The notes: generated by a model not told the origin, from the letters alone. Positions 32,301-45,977 are shown, counted from the stretch's first letter. The stretch is DNA of 64,000 bases from Bartonella sp. WD16.2 (GCF_002022505.1 NZ_CP019781.1:1697501-1761500), one strand, 5' to 3'. Translations and numbers: made by a program.

Positions 32301-35300
32301 AGATTGTTTTCCAAGAGTATTAGCGAGCGTTTTAGAGGGAAGACGCCATGTTCGGTCGGGATATATAAGTGGTGTTGCATATTTTTGATAAGCAATAGCT
32401 TCTCTGGGACGGATATTGTTTTGAAATAGTGAAACTTGCGAGCGTGTCCATGTTATAGAAAATTCCCGCTGAAACATATTAGGTTGTCGATAACGTTCAA
32501 TATGATTTTGCAGCGTTTCTTTTGAATGAGCTGCAAATGTCCAAAAAATAAGTTCTCTTTTTTCATGTGCTGGAATTTTTAAATAACAGCGGATTGAGAT
32601 AATCGGGTCAAGAACACAGCCTTGCCGGTTACTAAAGTGGGCATTTTGATCAAATGCAGCTGGACGATGAATAGATCGACCACGACCAATAAAAATATAA
32701 CGGTCAGTTTCAGCTTCTGATTTTGGAATAGTTCCAGATGGGTCAGTGACAAAATGGGCAATATGAATATCCACGTCACTAGGGGCGCGTTTGCGCCTTT
32801 TAGCAAAAATCGTTCCACCTGAATCAGCAATTTCTGTTTCTACAAACATGTGTGAAAAAACAGGGTGAGCACAAACATTATCCATGGTTGCTAATGCTAG
32901 TTCACCATAAGATGTCACTTCAATCAGATGATCTTTATTGGTTGTATTCATAAGCTGAAGGCGCCTGCCTTCACCATCACCTTCAGATGCTACAAGACAT
33001 TCAAGAGTTGATTTTATACCATCAACCGTTTTTGTATATTCAGCTTTTTCATCTGTAAAAATGGTGACTGATTTTTCTTCAACAATGCGTGTTGGTTCAC
33101 CGGTGGCAGACCACCAGCGCCCATTTTGGGTATCACGTAGGAAAAACAAAGTACCTTGTTGATCTTCTGATGCATCAGGGATAAAGCGTGTGATAGCGTA
33201 ATCATGCCAACGGCTATAGCCGGAACCATTGGCTGTTAGCATTGTGGAATAACGACCATTAGATAAAAGCAAAGTTTCACGGGGTTTGAGAAGCGGGTTT
33301 GTGATAATGCGCAAAGGGGCATCATCAAATTCTCCAGAATCACTGCGCATTGGGTTGGCAACTTTGGTGTGAATGATAGGAATTTGACGGGGGGCTCTTT
33401 CTTGTAACAATAATTGTGCTGCTTCAATGACGGGATCACAATGAAAACGATTACGCATTCGTCCTTCAAAAATGACATTATTAATTGCAAGAATTGACAT
33501 GCCGTGATGGTGCGCATAATAATTACGCACGATAGCATATTGTTCTCCCTTTGGTATACGCGAAGGAGTAAAATCAATAGAATCATAATATCCATAGGCT
33601 CCTAAAGCACCAAGATCACGTAAACGTTTTAAATTTATGAGAGCTTGAGTTGGCATATATTGCGCAGCTAAAATGCTAGCGTAAGGAGCAATAACGGCAT
33701 TGCGTGATAAACCGCGTTGAAGTCCAAGGCTTGGAGCTCCAAAATTGGAGTATTGGTAATTCATTAAATGATCGCGTGCATTAAATGCAGCTTCTGAAAT
33801 ACCCCATGGCAGTCCCCGTTTATGGGCGTATTGTATTTGATGACGAATAATCAATCGATTGGTTTGATCTAGTATGGATCCTAGGGGTTCACGCATGACC
33901 AAAGAAGGCATAAGATATTCAAACATAGATCCCGACCATGATAATAAAGCACCTTTCCAACCAATTGGGATGAGTAAACGACCGAGATGAAACCAATGTT
34001 TGAATTTGATATCGCCTTTGGCAATGGCGAAAAGACTTGAGAGACGTGCTTCTGAAGCTAGAAGATCATAACAGCTTTCATCAAGTTTATTTTCCTGAAC
34101 ACGATAGCCAATAGACAAAAGTTGTCGTTCAGGTTGTTCTAAAAAGTCAAATTTCATATCAAAAGCTATTTGTCGTGCTTTTGTCGCTAAAGTATTTAAT
34201 TGTTTGCGCAGTTTTTCTATATCATAGTTATAGGTAATATCGTGGTGATGTGCTTCACAGGTTTCTACAAGACATTTAGCCCAAGACAACGCGTGGGCAG
34301 ATTCTACAGTTTGAATTTTTTTATCAAGTTCCTCTGTTAAGAACATAATATCACGAGCTAAGAGTGGAAGATTAGTAGTGCGGAGAGTTACAGTTTCTGT
34401 CTTTTCTTTGAAAATATTGATAACACGACGAAAGTGAGCAATGCGTTCTTCGATCTGTTGGTATAGGGAGCGTGAAAAATGCTGATTATCAGGAATCTCT
34501 TTTAAAGTTTCTTCAAGAATATCACTAACATCAAGTAAACCTTCTGGATCACTTTGTAAAAACATGTCAGGTGTTTCAGCCCATTCACTTAAAGCCGAAG
34601 AGAGTGTCACTAAATGACCGGCGAGATTACCTGAATCAACTGTTGAAACATAAGTTGGCAATAGAGGTTTAAGTGTGTCTGTTTCATACCAATTATAGAG
34701 ATGACCACGGAATTTTTCCATTTTTTCAAGGGTTCTTAATGTACGCTTGATGCGTGTAATAGCATCTTCAAAACTAATCCAACCAAAATCACGTGCGGCA
34801 ATAGTAGAGAGAAGATAAACTCCAATATTGGTAGGGGATGTACGCTGAGCAACAAGGGGTTCGGGATCTTCTTGAAAATTATCGGGTGGCAAATAATTGT
34901 TTTGCGCATTGACAAAAGTTGCGTAATAAAGCCACGTTCGTCGTGCAATACACCGAAGTGCTTTTTCATCTTCTGAGGATATATCAAGCATATCTTGAAA
35001 TGTTGCTGGTTGACTCACAATCCACGCGATGAGTGGTGAGAAAAACCAAACTAGTCCAAAGGGCAAAGCAATGAAGATTGTTGGGCTACAGAAGGATATA
35101 GGTAGCGCTATGGCAATTAAACCAATCAATGATGCTGGCCACATTGTGAGGATATAGAAGCTTAAACTATTAGGAATTAATTTTGTTGCAGCAGAGGTTT
35201 TCCATTCAAGCAGATGCTGTTTTGAAATCAGCATACGATAGAAAGTGCGGATAATTGCATCGGTTGTAAAATAAGCTGAATGAGCAATAAAAGTAGTTTT

Positions 35301-37946
35301 AAGAAGTATTTCTGCTGTCGTTGAAGTAATACTGCTCAAAATTAATTGCAGCTGTCCACGCAAAGAATGATCAAGACTGAATAGCATGAATGTCTGAAGC
35401 ATACTTAGAATTGGAGAGATAAATAGACTGATCAGCAAAAATATTTGCCAGATGGTTGCTATCTTTAATGATAAAATAGACCATCCCATGATTGCTGCAA
35501 TTAGCCATATAAGTGGTGTGAGAGAACGGCGTAGATTATCCTGGATCTTCCAGCGATTCATAAGATTAATTTGACAGCGCTTAAAAAGATAAGGTAATAA
35601 TTGCCAATCACCACGAATCCAACGATGATGACGAGCAACGTCAATGTTATAGGCTGTTGGATAATCCTCGATTACTTCCACATCACTTACGAGTGCTGCA
35701 CGTGCATAGCTACCCTCTAAAAGATCATGGCTAAGAACAGTATTTTCTTTGATTTTTCCATTAAGTGCTTGCTCAAATGCATTGATATTATAAAGACCTT
35801 TGCCGGTAAAAGTTCCTTCTCCCCAAAGGTCTTGATAAGTATCAGAGACAGCAAAGACATAAGGATCAATTCCACGATTAGTAGAAAAAATTTGTTGAAA
35901 AATTGATGTTTCTTTTCCTGTTGTAAGAGAAGGTGTAATACGTGGTTGTAAAATGCTGTAGCCTTTTACAATTGTTCCATTGTTGGGGTCAAAAACGGGA
36001 TGATTGAGTGGGTGGTTGAGCTTACCAACAAGTTTAGTAACTCCTTCAGGGGTTAGACGTGTATCTGAATCCAGGGTCATAACGAAACGACAATCTAGAG
36101 GAAGGCGTGGATCTGGAGTATAAAAACTCGTATTTTGATTTCCTCGTAGTAAAAGGTTGAGCTCATGAAGTTTACCACGTTTACGTTCCCATCCCATCCA
36201 GCATTTCTCGCTAGAATTGTAAAGGCGTCGGCGATGAAGAAGGAAAAATAAAGGAATGTTATCACGATGATAGCGGCGGTTAAGTTTAGCTATGCTCTCT
36301 TGTGCATAATGCAGCAAATCAAGATCATCTTGTGTTTCTTCTAATGAAGAATCTGCCCAGTCTGTGATTAACGCAAAATGAATAGCACCTTGCGGGTTAG
36401 AAAGATAATGTACTTCAAGATTACGTACTTGTTCATCAATATAATCATATGATGTAATTAAAGTAGGCACGACAACCATTGTACGTGCGTTTTTAGGAAT
36501 TCCCTCTTTATATTCATAACCAATGAGTTGATTTGGTGGGATAAACCATGAAACAACAGTGTTAAAAAAGGAAAAAGAAGCCTCCATGGCAGGAAAAAGT
36601 GCTAGAGCGGTAAAAGTAAGGTTCATCCGTGGCGGTAGATTGGATATTTGTAATAGAGTATAAGTTACAAGCAAAAGAATAAGCGTTAAAATAGAAACGG
36701 GAATTGCAATTGTTCCTACTTTTAAGCGATGGTAAGCGCGTATCCATCTTATAAAAAGGGGTGGAGTGTACCCACAAGCTTTTTCAAAGGCATAACGCCC
36801 GTTGTCAACAAGGTACCAGCCAATAGAAGAACTATTTTGATGAGCGTTATCCTCAAGAAAGATTTGCGTCATCTCTACAGCTTTGTGCGTAACTTCCAAC
36901 TCACTGAGCAAAGAATGGGATGCGATTTTTTCAATTACTTGTCGGTAGGTATTACGTGAATGAGAATCGAGTTCAGAAAAATCACTGTTTTGACGCAGAA
37001 TGGAGTCCACATGGCTAACGGTTTCAAACCACGCTGTCCAATCAATGTCATCAATAGTTTTGAGGGCACGAATAATATTGCCCATGGTCACACCGTCTTT
37101 TGCTTGACGGGTATGTTCATCAGCTGTTGCAATTTCTGGGTTACTACCGTGATGATGCAATTGCTTTTCAAGCCAAGTCAGTGCCATTGTAACATCAACA
37201 GATGCACCCCGCAGACGATAAAATAAATGAGTTGAAAAGGTTAAATTGGCAGTGAATTTTTCATAAAGAGTGAAAAGGTTGTGTAATTCAATCTCATCTT
37301 TCGCAAGGGTAATTTTGTTAGCCACTTGATTGGCGAGGTAGCGCATATGTTGTGCTTGCTCAATACGCAATGAAAGACGACGGACATTTTCAATTAAAAT
37401 CATACGAATAACAGAAGGCAAGGCCCACAATTCGCCAATTTTAAGGTTACATACTTCCTGAAAGCCATTAACCATAGCTGTAAGGGTTTCTTGTGAGAAA
37501 CTACTATCTGTATGGGCAATGTAAAGCCAGGTTAAAACAAAAATACGTGGAATCCCTTCTTTTTGTTCATCGAGAGGAAGTTTTTTAGTGAGAGTTTTTG
37601 GAAAATTACAGCGTAACTGTTGTATGGTTTTGTCAATGGTGTAATGATTATCAATAAGCCATTGAGCAGATGGTGCTATAGTTTCATTGTTACGTGCAGT
37701 AACATCACTCATGCGGAAAGCGTGGAGGATAAGTTTAGCATTTTCAGTTAATCGTTTGCGAAAATCACTCTCTCCCTTGTATTCAGGAAGAGAAATTTTT
37801 TTGCCCGAAGCTATATTATGGCCTAATTTATAAAGCTCTTCTTGCGATTTATCAGTTGAACGAATAGGGGAATTAGTTTCAGAAAAATAACAAATTTCTG
37901 TTTTTTGAGAAGAGAACCACTTCATGGAAAATAGTGTGGGTGCCAT
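29355..37946 (-). CDS. cgs: Cyclic beta-1,2-glucan synthase (NdvB/ChvB/Cgs type)
   Basis: A 2863-residue inner-membrane enzyme, the same size class as Brucella Cgs. Hydrophobic clusters lie at about residues 404-466, 812-857 and 924-979. Between the first two is the GT84 glycosyltransferase domain with the DxD element LDSDTR near 622. The long C-terminal half is a GH94-like phosphorylase/length-control module with GGDWNDGMN near 2545 and PHLPSCW near the end. It polymerises UDP-glucose on itself, trims and cyclises the chain, and releases periplasmic cyclic glucan, which matters for osmoadaptation and host interaction. The frame is fully open. An alternative Met start lies seven codons in. 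Confidence 0.96.
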   Translation of the reverse strand: MAPTLFSMKWFSSQKTEICYFSETNSPIRSTDKSQEELYKLGHNIASGKKISLPEYKGESDFRKRLTENAKLILHAFRMSDVTARNNETIAPSAQWLIDNHYTIDKTIQQLRCNFPKTLTKKLPLDEQKEGIPRIFVLTWLYIAHTDSSFSQETLTAMVNGFQEVCNLKIGELWALPSVIRMILIENVRRLSLRIEQAQHMRYLANQVANKITLAKDEIELHNLFTLYEKFTANLTFSTHLFYRLRGASVDVTMALTWLEKQLHHHGSNPEIATADEHTRQAKDGVTMGNIIRALKTIDDIDWTAWFETVSHVDSILRQNSDFSELDSHSRNTYRQVIEKIASHSLLSELEVTHKAVEMTQIFLEDNAHQNSSSIGWYLVDNGRYAFEKACGYTPPLFIRWIRAYHRLKVGTIAIPVSILTLILLLVTYTLLQISNLPPRMNLTFTALALFPAMEASFSFFNTVVSWFIPPNQLIGYEYKEGIPKNARTMVVVPTLITSYDYIDEQVRNLEVHYLSNPQGAIHFALITDWADSSLEETQDDLDLLHYAQESIAKLNRRYHRDNIPLFFLLHRRRLYNSSEKCWMGWERKRGKLHELNLLLRGNQNTSFYTPDPRLPLDCRFVMTLDSDTRLTPEGVTKLVGKLNHPLNHPVFDPNNGTIVKGYSILQPRITPSLTTGKETSIFQQIFSTNRGIDPYVFAVSDTYQDLWGEGTFTGKGLYNINAFEQALNGKIKENTVLSHDLLEGSYARAALVSDVEVIEDYPTAYNIDVARHHRWIRGDWQLLPYLFKRCQINLMNRWKIQDNLRRSLTPLIWLIAAIMGWSILSLKIATIWQIFLLISLFISPILSMLQTFMLFSLDHSLRGQLQLILSSITSTTAEILLKTTFIAHSAYFTTDAIIRTFYRMLISKQHLLEWKTSAATKLIPNSLSFYILTMWPASLIGLIAIALPISFCSPTIFIALPFGLVWFFSPLIAWIVSQPATFQDMLDISSEDEKALRCIARRTWLYYATFVNAQNNYLPPDNFQEDPEPLVAQRTSPTNIGVYLLSTIAARDFGWISFEDAITRIKRTLRTLEKMEKFRGHLYNWYETDTLKPLLPTYVSTVDSGNLAGHLVTLSSALSEWAETPDMFLQSDPEGLLDVSDILEETLKEIPDNQHFSRSLYQQIEERIAHFRRVINIFKEKTETVTLRTTNLPLLARDIMFLTEELDKKIQTVESAHALSWAKCLVETCEAHHHDITYNYDIEKLRKQLNTLATKARQIAFDMKFDFLEQPERQLLSIGYRVQENKLDESCYDLLASEARLSSLFAIAKGDIKFKHWFHLGRLLIPIGWKGALLSWSGSMFEYLMPSLVMREPLGSILDQTNRLIIRHQIQYAHKRGLPWGISEAAFNARDHLMNYQYSNFGAPSLGLQRGLSRNAVIAPYASILAAQYMPTQALINLKRLRDLGALGAYGYYDSIDFTPSRIPKGEQYAIVRNYYAHHHGMSILAINNVIFEGRMRNRFHCDPVIEAAQLLLQERAPRQIPIIHTKVANPMRSDSGEFDDAPLRIITNPLLKPRETLLLSNGRYSTMLTANGSGYSRWHDYAITRFIPDASEDQQGTLFFLRDTQNGRWWSATGEPTRIVEEKSVTIFTDEKAEYTKTVDGIKSTLECLVASEGDGEGRRLQLMNTTNKDHLIEVTSYGELALATMDNVCAHPVFSHMFVETEIADSGGTIFAKRRKRAPSDVDIHIAHFVTDPSGTIPKSEAETDRYIFIGRGRSIHRPAAFDQNAHFSNRQGCVLDPIISIRCYLKIPAHEKRELIFWTFAAHSKETLQNHIERYRQPNMFQREFSITWTRSQVSLFQNNIRPREAIAYQKYATPLIYPDRTWRLPSKTLANTLGKQSDLWPMSISGDYPICLLRIDSKTNITVLRDLLKAHEYWRMRGLIVDMVVLNEQAFSYIQDTQRAIEWTCESYRRHANEINENKHIFTLQRDQMNEQSFKTLLASARIILHAQNSSLSEQLKCTENIDSDLITRNSRQNFNHKLNHSKHDKKRQVETQNEQNSPTSIGLIAQQKQSFPLINGKDLRYWNGYGGFNQHNHYVVHLNGHTTTPQPWINVVANHSFGFYVSAEGAIFTWANNSRDYHLTPWTNDPVSNRPGEALYLVDRLSFKRFSPVSAVECNDSVVYEACHGFGFSTFKSTHSNIALELTHTLDRERPVRFSRLIIKNESKKPRSLRLYNYAEWVLGNARTKYTPFIIPSYDPKRGAHFIQNPYHIERSQQVTFLSASEIPTSVTTDRTEFIGSIGTVKHPHAIYKAEELSNTVEAGHDPCSASAYDIYLLPGQTKEITFYLGSAENRQEAEKLLDQVRMNDFQVILAQQKQQWNDFVSPLQVKTPDPSFDIMVNHWLPYQIYACRMIARAAFYQASGAFGFRDQLQDSLSLLLLKPQLAREQLLSAAARQFVEGDVQHWWFPDTKAGVRTLISDDVVWLAYGTALYVNTTGEHTFLDTPIAFIEGAPLKTRQHDAYFHPTQSSKIATLYEHCALALDLTIKRCGPHGLPLILGGDWNDGMNLVGVKGKGESIWLGWFLGTTLQAFIPIAKNRGDDNHVKAWSTHLKRLTKALEKNGWDGAWYRRGYFDDATPLGSQINTECQIDTIVQSWAVISKMASPNRQKQAMMSMLDHLCDEQSGLIRLFWPPFNKSTLEPGYIKGYPPGIRENGGQYTHGAIWSIIALAEIGEIDKAYNLFSMINPITHGQNPEVYRVEPYVMAADIYAVEPHRGRGGWTWYTGSAGWFYRAATETILGIHIQANQLFLRPHLPSCWPEYEVKIKFYEAVYIIKVKWASKDTLSVNSKEYANIDTGIELQKTGVHEIIRTLKSPTPKK

Positions 37947-38108
37947 AATATTCTATTGCCATTCAATTATGCAAATTTCTTTTTTTTAATAAATTGTTAA
38001 CATTTTATCCTAGTCACGAATGGTTAGTGGGAAAAATAAGTTTTTATTTAAAAATATTTATTTTTTTGTCAGACTACTGAAAAGTTAAGAAAATATTTTC
38101 AGCGAAAG

Positions 38109-38140
38109 ATAAAAAAGACCGCTCGAAAATAAGCGGTCTT
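38109..38140 (-). terminator. Rho-independent terminator of rpsA
   Basis: On the minus strand AAGACCGCT pairs perfectly with AGCGGTCTT around an eight-base loop, and a T run follows. It starts 17 bases after the rpsA stop and isolates rpsA from the glucan synthase gene. Confidence 0.92.
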
Positions 38141-38156
38141 AAATATGAGTTGTTTA

Positions 38157-39857
38157 TCAATCTTGCTCTTGTTTTTTTAAGGCTACACCAAGAATGTCAC
38201 CGAGAGAAGCACCAGAATCTGTTGATCCATATTGTGCTACTGCTTCTTTTTCTTCTGCAATTTCCAAGGCTTTGATGGATACTGACAGTTTCCGCGTTTT
38301 TTTATCGAATGCGGTGATACAAGCATCAACCTTTTGTCCAATAGCGAAACGTTCAGGATTTTGTTCATCACGATCACGAGCCAAATCGGAACGGCGAATT
38401 GTTGTTTCAAGATTGTGGTCAATTAATTTCACATCAATGCCATTTTCATTGATTCCAGAAACTTCACAAGTCACAATAGTGCCTTTACGTAATTCACCAG
38501 AGGCTACTGCTTCTCCAACTTTATCGCAAGAAAGTTGCTTAATTCCCAAGGAAATGCGTTCTTTTTCAACGTCAACATCAAGAACAACAGCTTTAACGAT
38601 ATCGCCTTTGTTATAAGTCTCGATGACTTGTTCACCAGGACGATTCCAATCAAGATCAGATAGGTGAACCATCCCATCGACATCGCCTTCAAGACCGATG
38701 AAAAGGCCAAACTCTGTTTTATTTTTAACTTCACCCTCAATTTGTGAATTCACAGGAAATTTGTTAGCAAAAGCCACCCATGGATTTTCACATGTTTGCT
38801 TTAAACCAAGTGAAATCCGCCGTTTAGAAGCATCAATTTCAAGAACAACAACTTCTACTTCCTGTGATGTGGAAAGGAGTTTTCCAGGGTGGATATTTTT
38901 CTTTGTCCAGCTCATTTCAGAGACATGAATTAATCCTTCAATTCCTGGTTCAATTTCAACAAAACCACCATAATCAGTGATGTTCGTAACAGCACCCGTA
39001 ATTTTCTTACCAACTGGATATTTATCATTGATACTATCCCATGGGTCATTTTCAAGTTGTTTCATCCCAAGTGAAATACGGTGCGTATCCTGATTGATAC
39101 GAATAATTTGAACTTTAATAGTTTGACCCATTGTAAGGATTTCAGATGGGTGATTAATACGCCGCCATGCCATATCGGTGACATGTAAAAGGCCGTCAAT
39201 TCCTCCAAGATCAACAAAGGCACCATAGTCGGTAATATTTTTAACTACACCTTCAACAATTTGATTTTCTTCAAGATTTTGAACAATTTCTGAACGTTGT
39301 TCAGCACGGCTTTCTTCTAAAACGGTACGGCGTGAGACAACAATATTACCACGACGACGATCCATTTTCAGAATTTCAAAAGATTGTGGGTTGTGCATTA
39401 AAGGTGCAACATCGCGGATAGGACGAATGTCAACTTGACTGCGGGGTAAGAAAGCAATGGCACCATCAAGATCGACTGTAAATCCACCTTTAACTTGACT
39501 AAAGATAACTCCCTCCACACGCGCACCAGCATTAAATTTTTCTTCAAGGCGAGTCCAGCTTTCCTCACGACGTGCTTTTTCGCGTGATAAAACAGCTTCA
39601 CCCATCGCATTTTCGATGCGTTCAACATAAACTTCAACTTCATCACCAGCTTGCAAGGAGCCATCTTTACCTTTTGTGCCAAATTCCTTAAGTGGAATAC
39701 GTCCTTCTACTTTAAGGCCAGCATCAATAATGACCATGTCTTTTTCGATTGCAATGATACGGCCTTTCACGACTGATCCTTCAGTAAGATCGTTAGTTTG
39801 AAAGGATTCCATTAAAAGAGCTTCAAAATCCGCTGTTGTGGGATTATATTGTGACAT
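38157..39857 (-). CDS. rpsA: 30S ribosomal protein S1
   Basis: The 566-residue mRNA-binding ribosomal protein contains six S1 (OB-fold) repeats; the central ones are clear as GAFVDLGGIDGLLHVTDMAW and GGFVEIEPGIEGLIHVSEM blocks. S1 helps mRNAs with weak ribosome binding sites, relevant in such an AT-rich genome. The start at 39857 (MSQYNPTT) follows TAGGAG at seven bases; the ATG-like codon six residues earlier is rejected. It is the last gene of the aroA-cmk-rpsA cluster, 136 bases after the reconstructed end of cmk. Confidence 0.98.
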   Translation of the reverse strand: MSQYNPTTADFEALLMESFQTNDLTEGSVVKGRIIAIEKDMVIIDAGLKVEGRIPLKEFGTKGKDGSLQAGDEVEVYVERIENAMGEAVLSREKARREESWTRLEEKFNAGARVEGVIFSQVKGGFTVDLDGAIAFLPRSQVDIRPIRDVAPLMHNPQSFEILKMDRRRGNIVVSRRTVLEESRAEQRSEIVQNLEENQIVEGVVKNITDYGAFVDLGGIDGLLHVTDMAWRRINHPSEILTMGQTIKVQIIRINQDTHRISLGMKQLENDPWDSINDKYPVGKKITGAVTNITDYGGFVEIEPGIEGLIHVSEMSWTKKNIHPGKLLSTSQEVEVVVLEIDASKRRISLGLKQTCENPWVAFANKFPVNSQIEGEVKNKTEFGLFIGLEGDVDGMVHLSDLDWNRPGEQVIETYNKGDIVKAVVLDVDVEKERISLGIKQLSCDKVGEAVASGELRKGTIVTCEVSGINENGIDVKLIDHNLETTIRRSDLARDRDEQNPERFAIGQKVDACITAFDKKTRKLSVSIKALEIAEEKEAVAQYGSTDSGASLGDILGVALKKQEQD

Positions 39858-39993
39858 AAGAACTCCTAAATACATACCTTTGTTATAAAAGGTATAAGCG
39901 CTGGGTTAGTGTTAATATGGGGTAATTCCATGATTTCTTATCTTTAATACAGGAAAGAGAAATTAGCGCTGAGCTGGAATCACCAGGGTGATT

Positions 39994-42543
<2,550 letters not shown>

Positions 42544-42665
42544 AGAAAACGAGAAGATTCAATATTCGTTTTGTTGAAGACAAATTCCTCTTGATCTTGG
42601 ATTTTTCTCGTTTTAGGAATCTTTTTAGATTGTTAATCTTCCTTTTGGGAAGAAAAGGTATTTTT

Positions 42666-42741
<76 letters not shown>

Positions 42742-43502
42742 AAAAGATTAGAGTATTTTTCTCAATATAACGCAAATATTTGGAAAGAAAATTTATACAT
42801 CGGTTGAGAGGCACTGTGGTTTTCGTGATAAATCTCTTTTTTAAGAGGTTTATTCAATAAGTTCGTAATATGTTTATCTACACTTAATTCATTCTATGTC
42901 TTTTTGAATTTTAAACAGCCATAGAAATGTAAGTTTAATGAGAGCAAAGTAAAATAAACTATTCGCTAAACAGAAATTCTATTATTGCTCGAAGGCAATA
43001 CGAAAAAGCCATTGACTGTATTATGGCCTGTAATAAAAAATTCAAGAGTGATGTAAAATTAAATCCATAAACTAGAATATAGTGCTAACTTTATGATTCG
43101 TAATGTGCAGCACATACCAAAGTATGTAATGGGATTTGATTTTATTTTCAAGAAAATAATTTAAAAATCAATGTATTATACATTATAAACTCATGATTTA
43201 AATTTTTATTCATCATGAAGTCAATTAATATTAGTTATTATTATTGTCTAATTGTGCTTTTATTTGGTTTTTGTAAGTTATTGTTATATTTAATCAAAAT
43301 TAAAGAAGTGCATAGGATAATCTTATTGGTTATGGACGATAAACATCCATCAAATTGAATTTTGTAAAGGATCTCAGGCCCTTAGAAATTTGACTGCTTC
43401 AATAAAACAATATTTTTTGTTTTTAGCACTAAAATTCTTGCCTTTATAATTAGGTTGCAGCACAACAAAGAAGAATTTTAGAATTATTCAAGGAAAAAAA
43501 TA
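42742..43502. other. 760-base spacer between tRNA-Ala and ilvD
   Basis: AT-rich and without an open frame of note. It holds an 11-bp inverted repeat at 42828-42853 and, near 43445, a TATAAT that may be the ilvD -10 element, though no good -35 partner is visible. Confidence 0.5.
42828..42853. repeat. Inverted repeat after tRNA-Ala
   Basis: ATAAATCTCTT (42828-42838) faces AAGAGGTTTAT (42843-42853), 11 steps with one G-U. There is no following T run, so it is not a standard terminator; it may be a processing or transcript-end structure for the tRNA. Confidence 0.5.
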
Positions 43503-45341
43503 ATGCCTTTTTATCGTTCAAGAACATCAACTCATGGACGCAATATGGCAGGGGCTCGTGGTCTTTGGCGTGCAACAGGAATGAAAGATATGGATTTTGG
43601 TAAGCCCATTATTGCAATTGCAAATTCTTTTACACAATTTGTGCCAGGGCATGTACATTTAAAAAATCTTGGGCAACTTGTTGCGCAAGAAATAGCCACC
43701 GCTGGTGGTGTTGCGAAGGAATTTAACACCATTGCTATCGATGATGGGATTGCTATGGGGCATGATGGAATGCTTTATTCTTTACCTTCCCGTGAAATCA
43801 TTGCTGATTCTATTGAATATATGGTCAATGCCCATTGTGCAGATGCTCTTGTTTGCATTTCTAATTGCGACAAAATTACGCCTGGCATGTTGATGGCTTC
43901 TTTACGGTTAAATATTCCAACAATTTTTGTTTCAGGTGGCCCTATGGAAGCGGGCAAGATTAAATGGAAAGACCAGGATATTACTGTTGATTTAGTTGAT
44001 TCAATGATTGTTGCGGCTGATGATCGTAATTCAGAGGAAGAAGTTTCTGAAATGGAACGCGCCGCTTGTCCTACATGTGGCTCTTGTTCAGGCATGTTTA
44101 CTGCCAATTCTATGAATTGTCTTACCGAAGCATTAGGGCTTTCTCTTCCTGGAAATGGATCAATGTTGGCTACACATGCGGATCGTCAGGGGCTTTTTGA
44201 AGAGGCAGGCCGACGTATCGTTACATTGACAAAACGTTATTATGAACAAGACGATGAGACAGTTTTGCCGCGTTCTATCGCTTCACGTAAGGCTTTTGAA
44301 AATGCAATGATTGTAGATATTTCCATGGGTGGATCAACTAATACTGTACTGCATCTTTTAGCAGCAGCACAAGAAGGCAAGGTGGATTTTACCATGGCTG
44401 ATATTGACCGTCTTTCACGCAGTGTTCCTGTTTTGTGTAAAGTTGCACCTGCTGTTGCTAATATTCATATGGAAGATGTTCATCGTGCTGGTGGTATTAT
44501 GGGACTTTTGGGTGAATTAGATGCAGCGGGACTTATCGATACATCAACTTACACGGTTCATGCAAAAACAATGAAAGAGGCTCTATGTCAGTGGAATGTG
44601 AAACAAACCAATGAAAAAAGCATTCATGAATTCTATCGTGCGGCACCAGGTGGTGTATCAACACAGGTAGCTTTTAGCCAAGCATCTCGTTATGATACTC
44701 TTGATCTTGATCGTGAAAAAGGTGTCATCCGTGATATTGCGCACGCTTATTCACAAGATGGAGGCTTGGCGGTTCTTTATGGGAATCTTGCAAAAGATGG
44801 TTGTATTGTGAAAACTGCAGGTGTTGATCAGTCGATTTTAACCTTTAAAGGTCCTGCACGGATTTTTGAAAGTCAAGATTCAGCTGTTTCAGCAATCTTA
44901 GCTGATAAAATTAAACCAGGTGACGTTGTTTTGATCCGTTATGAAGGTCCACGCGGTGGACCTGGAATGCAAGAAATGCTTTATCCAACTAGCTATCTTA
45001 AGTCTAAAGGATTAGGGAAGGTTTGCGCACTTGTAACAGATGGGCGTTTTTCGGGAGGGTCTTCAGGGCTTTCTATTGGTCACGTTTCACCAGAAGCTGC
45101 TGAAGGAGGCACAATTGCTTTAGTAGAAGAAGGCGATATTATAGAGATTGATATTCCTAATCGTATCATCCATTTGATGGTTGATGAAATTGAGATTATG
45201 CGCCGTCGTGCCAAGATGGAAGGAAAAGGAAACACTGCTTGGCAACCGGTTGAAGAACGTAAGCGTAAAGTTTCAAAGGCTCTAAAAGCTTATGCAGCTA
45301 TGACCACTTCTGCTGCTAAAGGTGCGGTTCGTAATATTTAA
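43503..45341 (+). CDS. ilvD: Dihydroxy-acid dehydratase
   Basis: The 612-residue Fe-S dehydratase makes 2-keto acids in isoleucine and valine synthesis. The cluster-binding motifs [11 protein letters not shown] (near 119) and [18 protein letters not shown] (near 195) and the C-terminal [19 protein letters not shown] are all present. It stands alone, with more than 600 bases of spacer on each side, so regulation is not evident from neighbours. Confidence 0.97.
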   Translation: MPFYRSRTSTHGRNMAGARGLWRATGMKDMDFGKPIIAIANSFTQFVPGHVHLKNLGQLVAQEIATAGGVAKEFNTIAIDDGIAMGHDGMLYSLPSREIIADSIEYMVNAHCADALVCISNCDKITPGMLMASLRLNIPTIFVSGGPMEAGKIKWKDQDITVDLVDSMIVAADDRNSEEEVSEMERAACPTCGSCSGMFTANSMNCLTEALGLSLPGNGSMLATHADRQGLFEEAGRRIVTLTKRYYEQDDETVLPRSIASRKAFENAMIVDISMGGSTNTVLHLLAAAQEGKVDFTMADIDRLSRSVPVLCKVAPAVANIHMEDVHRAGGIMGLLGELDAAGLIDTSTYTVHAKTMKEALCQWNVKQTNEKSIHEFYRAAPGGVSTQVAFSQASRYDTLDLDREKGVIRDIAHAYSQDGGLAVLYGNLAKDGCIVKTAGVDQSILTFKGPARIFESQDSAVSAILADKIKPGDVVLIRYEGPRGGPGMQEMLYPTSYLKSKGLGKVCALVTDGRFSGGSSGLSIGHVSPEAAEGGTIALVEEGDIIEIDIPNRIIHLMVDEIEIMRRRAKMEGKGNTAWQPVEERKRKVSKALKAYAAMTTSAAKGAVRNI

Positions 45342-45977
45342 TTTAAGTGGAAAATTGAATTTAATGCAGATAAGTGAAATTGACCAAAACTTTAGTATCT
45401 TTTCGTAATTTTTGGGATTGATCACTCTATTGGTCTAGAGGGTGTCGTTATGAGCTATTTTGATTAAAGTGTAGAGGGATCAAAAAATGTCAATGATGCA
45501 ATTTTTGATTGCTGTAGTTTCTCTACTTCATAGAAAGAGCAAAAAGTTATCCCAAACAATGACTTATGAATAAGCTCTACTAAAGTGCCAAAAAGAAGAT
45601 CTACAGTTAAGGAATGAAATCGATTTACACTTAATCTATAAGTTGTACTGATCATAACAAAAAGCAATAATAATACAATAAGTTGTAGGCATAAATGGAG
45701 GATAGTAGGACGGTATATTTGAAGGTTATCTTGACAAGGTAAGAGTATTTACCGAAAGAACTGATGTACCATAATGTTGATAACTAAATCACTTAATGTT
45801 GTTGGTAAGGAAAAATCAGAAAAGTGAAGTTTATTTGTTAGATTGTTCATGTTCCAAATAAAAAATTATGAATTCTAAAAGGAGAAAAATCAAAAAGATT
45901 TAAGTTCAAATAAAGCTTTTTTCAAAAAACTATGACTAAGTAAATGACGAGAAACCTTTTTGCAGTTTATGAAAGAT
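45342..45977. other. 636-base spacer between ilvD and mutS
   Basis: This separates convergent genes. A 67-codon minus-strand frame (45464-45667) and a 28-codon plus-strand frame (45487-45573, preceded by GAGGG) are open, but neither resembles a known protein. No clear terminator is seen for either flanking gene. Confidence 0.5.

Noticed and set aside
45464..45667. 67-codon minus-strand and 28-codon plus-strand frames between ilvD and mutS
   Set aside because: No similarity or conserved features; the plus-strand one has a modest GAGGG but the peptide is not recognisable.
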